A DNA stretch of 64,000 bases from Halopelagius longus (GTDB taxonomy: Archaea; Halobacteriota; Halobacteria; Halobacteriales; Haloferacaceae). The position numbers and the translations under genes are program-made. The number at the start of each line of letters is the position of its first letter. The stretch's first letter is position 1. A model generated the notes under the pieces. It had not been told where the DNA came from. It did no database searches and saw nothing but the letters and a program-made list of their open reading frames with translations. The DNA lies in assembly GCF_900100875.1 (NCBI RefSeq), contig NZ_FNKQ01000002.1:914395-978394 (forward strand), given 5' to 3'. Shown in pieces: positions 62,050 to 64,000 of the stretch.

Positions 62050-62435
62050 TGTCCTCCTCGGGCAGCACCTACGGTGATATCCACCGGTACGAACCGGCGA
62101 GGGAGAGCACCGCCGCGGCCATCGCCATCGTTCTCCTCACTATCATCGAAGTGGTCTTCGTGTTCCTGTTCAGTTACGGCCTCGTCTCCGGATGGGGCCT
62201 CAGCGACACCGGGAACATGTTCCTCGGCGGTCTCCTCGCGGTCATCTTCATGGACCTCGCGTTCATCCTCGCGCTCTACCGCAAGGAGTTCCTCCCGGAC
62301 GTGATGATCGTCAAGAAGCGTCGTCGCAAGTGGGAGGACCTCTACATCAGAGAGGAGGACGTAGACGGCGTGCCGTTCAGTACGGGCGCGTGGGACCAAG
62401 TCAAGCGGGCCATCTACCCGTACTACAAGAGGTAA
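62049..62435 (+). CDS. Small membrane subunit of the cytochrome bc cluster (DUF7318-like)
   Basis: 128 residues, MSSSGSTYGDIHRYEPARES followed by two membrane helices (about 19-42 and 57-75; AIAIVLLTIIEVVFVFLFSY and MFLGGLLAVIFMDLAFILAL) and a basic tail KKRRRKWEDLYIREED. It is placed between halocyanin and cytochrome b, with 1-base and 3-base spacings, so a subunit of the quinol-oxidising complex is likely. I recall it as DUF7318; biochemical role unknown. Confidence 0.8.
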   Translation: MSSSGSTYGDIHRYEPARESTAAAIAIVLLTIIEVVFVFLFSYGLVSGWGLSDTGNMFLGGLLAVIFMDLAFILALYRKEFLPDVMIVKKRRRKWEDLYIREEDVDGVPFSTGAWDQVKRAIYPYYKR

Positions 62436-62438
62436 ATA

Positions 62439-63233
62439 ATGAGCTTAGAACGAAAAGACGAGTACGACCACAAGGACTGGATGAAGAAGAAGGACCTGAC
62501 TCCGGTCGAGTCTACGTTCCTGATGACGCTCATCTGGTTGGACAAGCGACTCCGCATCGTGGACTACCTGGAGATGATGGAGACCCTCTACTACCGGGTC
62601 AACCTCCAGATGCCCAAGAGCCACACCGAGCAGTACGACCTCGACAACAAGTTCTGGTACTGGTACCCGCTGTACACGCTCGGTCTGTTCTCGACGCTCG
62701 CGTACGTCGTCGCCGCGATAAGCGGCGCGCTCTTGGGGTTCTACTACTCCCCGGCGACGACGGGCGACCCGACGACGGCGTACAGTTCCATCGAGTTCAT
62801 CATGACCGAACTGCAGTTCGGCTTCATGCTCCGGTCCATCCACCGGTGGTCCGCGCAGGTGATGGTGGCGGCGGTGTTCCTCCACATGCTCCGGGTGTAC
62901 TTCACCGGCGCGTACAAGGAACCCCGCGAGCTGAACTGGCTCATCGGCATCATCCTCATCAGTCTCACGATGGTGTTCGGGTACACCGGCTACCTGCTCC
63001 CGTGGGACCAACTGGCGTACTGGGCCGGACAGATCGGCGTCGAGATGGCGCTGTCCATCCCGCTCGTCGGCGAGTGGGCGGCGCAGCTTCTGTTCGGCGG
63101 CTTCTCGCTGAGCCAATCGACGCTCCAGCGGATGTACATCATCCACGTGTTCCTGCTCCCGTTCGTCGTGACGACGCTCATCGCCATCCACATCGGCATC
63201 GTGTGGGTGCAGGGCATCGCGGAACCGCACTAA
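62439..63233 (+). CDS. Cytochrome b (b6-type N-terminal half, quinol-halocyanin oxidoreductase)
   Basis: 264 residues with four core membrane helices. Heme ligands are His135 and His149 in RSIHRWSAQVMVAAVFLHML (13 residues between), and His236 and His251 in MYIIHVFLLPFVVTTLIAIH (14 between). The 13/14 spacing and the separation from the subunit-IV-like gene are features of cytochrome b6 rather than mitochondrial cytochrome b. GYTGYLLPWDQLAYWAG contains the Qo-side PWDQ. It is followed 16 bp later by the subunit IV-like gene. Confidence 0.94.
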   Translation: MSLERKDEYDHKDWMKKKDLTPVESTFLMTLIWLDKRLRIVDYLEMMETLYYRVNLQMPKSHTEQYDLDNKFWYWYPLYTLGLFSTLAYVVAAISGALLGFYYSPATTGDPTTAYSSIEFIMTELQFGFMLRSIHRWSAQVMVAAVFLHMLRVYFTGAYKEPRELNWLIGIILISLTMVFGYTGYLLPWDQLAYWAGQIGVEMALSIPLVGEWAAQLLFGGFSLSQSTLQRMYIIHVFLLPFVVTTLIAIHIGIVWVQGIAEPH

Positions 63234-63249
63234 GATAGGACAACAAACA

Positions 63250-64000
63250 ATGAGCGACACCGAATCCGACGCAGACGAAAAGCAGGTTCGCACCGACGGC
63301 ACGGGCATCGTCGCGCCCGACGACGAGACGCCGACGTGGAGCGAACGCAAACAGCGCAGCGACGGCCTCTCGCGACTCACCTACGAGTACTTCGAGCGGT
63401 CTCGCCGCGAGGACCAGGACCTCAGACAGGAGTCCGACTACGTTGAACGCGACGTGTTGGGCTTTCCGACGTGGCCCCACGAGATAATTCGTAACCTCTC
63501 TATCGCGAGTTTCTTCGTCGGAATCGTCCTGTTCCTCGCGGCCACGATGCCGCCGCACATCGGCAACCCGGCGAATCCGAGTTCCACACCGGCGATTATC
63601 CTGCCGGACTGGTACCTCTACTGGTCGTTCGGCCTGTTGAAGCTGGGTCCGCTGAACCCCGAGTTGGCCGTCCTCGGCGGGCAGAAGCTGACGGCCGACC
63701 GGACGTACGGAGTGCTCGCGAACGTCGTCGTCGTCGGCATCATCGCGATGGTGCCGTTCCTCAACAAGGGGAGCGCCCGACGCCCCGTCGAGCAACCGTT
63801 CTGGTCCGCCGTCGGCGTCGGCGGCGTCGTCTTCGCGTTCACCATCTCGATTCTGGCCATCAAGAACCTGATGCCGATGAACGTTGACCTGCTGTTCGAC
63901 CTCACGTTCATCCTCCCCATCGTCGCGTTCTTCGTCACCTACGCGGTGCTGAAGACGATGCGCGAGGGGTACATGTACGGCCTCAACAAGCGCTACTACC
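63250..64000 (+). CDS. Cytochrome b C-terminal/subunit IV-like protein (partial)
   Basis: The ATG at 63250 begins MSDTESDADEKQVRTDGTGI and the frame stays open to the window edge, about 250 residues. An acidic 70-residue N-terminal extension is followed by membrane helices and the LPDWYLYWSFGLLKLG segment, equivalent to the quinol-site PEWY motif of cytochrome b/subunit IV, here PDWY. Later hydrophobic stretches (VLANVVVVGIIAMVPFLN, FDLTFILPIVAFFVTYAVL) complete the visible part. A Rieske protein is expected nearby but is not in the window. The C-terminus is missing. Confidence 0.88.
   Translation, partial: MSDTESDADEKQVRTDGTGIVAPDDETPTWSERKQRSDGLSRLTYEYFERSRREDQDLRQESDYVERDVLGFPTWPHEIIRNLSIASFFVGIVLFLAATMPPHIGNPANPSSTPAIILPDWYLYWSFGLLKLGPLNPELAVLGGQKLTADRTYGVLANVVVVGIIAMVPFLNKGSARRPVEQPFWSAVGVGGVVFAFTISILAIKNLMPMNVDLLFDLTFILPIVAFFVTYAVLKTMREGYMYGLNKRYY

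Noticed and set aside
1..64000. CRISPR array, rRNA, transposase or prophage
   Set aside because: No regularly spaced direct repeats, no rRNA-like sequence and no transposase or phage structural genes were seen.

Overview
The window reads as chromosomal DNA of a halophilic archaeon (class Halobacteria). GC content and third-codon GC are very high, the proteins are strongly acidic, promoters are TATA-type, and many starts are leaderless or GTG. Recognisable archaeal or haloarchaeal genes include PAN, FttA/aCPSF1, PolB, Mre11-Rad50, archaeal-type ProRS, halocyanin, HalOD1, HTH-10 and DUF7344-type proteins. The genus cannot be fixed from sequence reading alone; a Haloferacales relative is my inference. 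There is no CRISPR array, intact transposase gene or rRNA. One tRNA gene (Gln, UUG) is present.

Layout. 1-18.7 kb is mostly housekeeping: a DUF373 membrane protein (cut by the window edge), RidA, a COG1340 coiled-coil protein, DUF371, an endonuclease III paralogue, a HalOD1 protein, methylglyoxal synthase, the transcription-termination nuclease FttA, ProRS, glutamate synthase large subunit, a sugar-nucleotide-type SDR, an HD hydrolase, an ADP-ribosylglycohydrolase and an alpha/beta hydrolase. 18.7-19.8 kb is almost gene-free, with purine-rich tracts and one small membrane-protein gene.

19.8-41.5 kb is an accessory sensory and iron region. It holds a DUF7344-like winged-helix gene, a 1315-residue PAS/GAF/HTH-10 (Bat-like) regulator, and a MEDS-GAF4 histidine kinase. 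Next comes a six-gene siderophore operon (dat-ddc-iucA-iucB-iucD-iucC, minus strand) that encodes a complete hydroxamate-citrate (schizokinen-type) pathway. A divergent, closely related MEDS-GAF-PAS kinase and two more DUF7344-like proteins follow. Two 18-bp DtxR-type palindromes lie directly upstream of the siderophore operon.

41.6-50.1 kb carries a 48-residue CxxC protein, tRNA-Gln with a duplicated 3' piece, a zinc-ribbon protein, a DtxR-family iron regulator with a ferritin-like gene, the sufCBD iron-sulfur assembly operon and DNA polymerase B. Siderophore synthesis, iron regulation, a ferritin-like protein and Fe-S assembly therefore sit within about 20 kb.

50.2-64 kb contains small haloarchaeal genes, an operon of an HTH regulator, a conserved hypothetical, mre11 and rad50, divergent PAN, endonuclease III, a TrmB regulator and a fourth DUF7344-like protein. 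It ends in a respiratory cluster: a DUF7319-like protein, halocyanin, a small membrane subunit, cytochrome b and a subunit-IV-like gene cut by the window end. The most noteworthy items are the DtxR-box-controlled siderophore operon flanked by inverted paralogous kinases, several perfect palindromes in promoter regions, and the duplicated tRNA-Gln 3' end.
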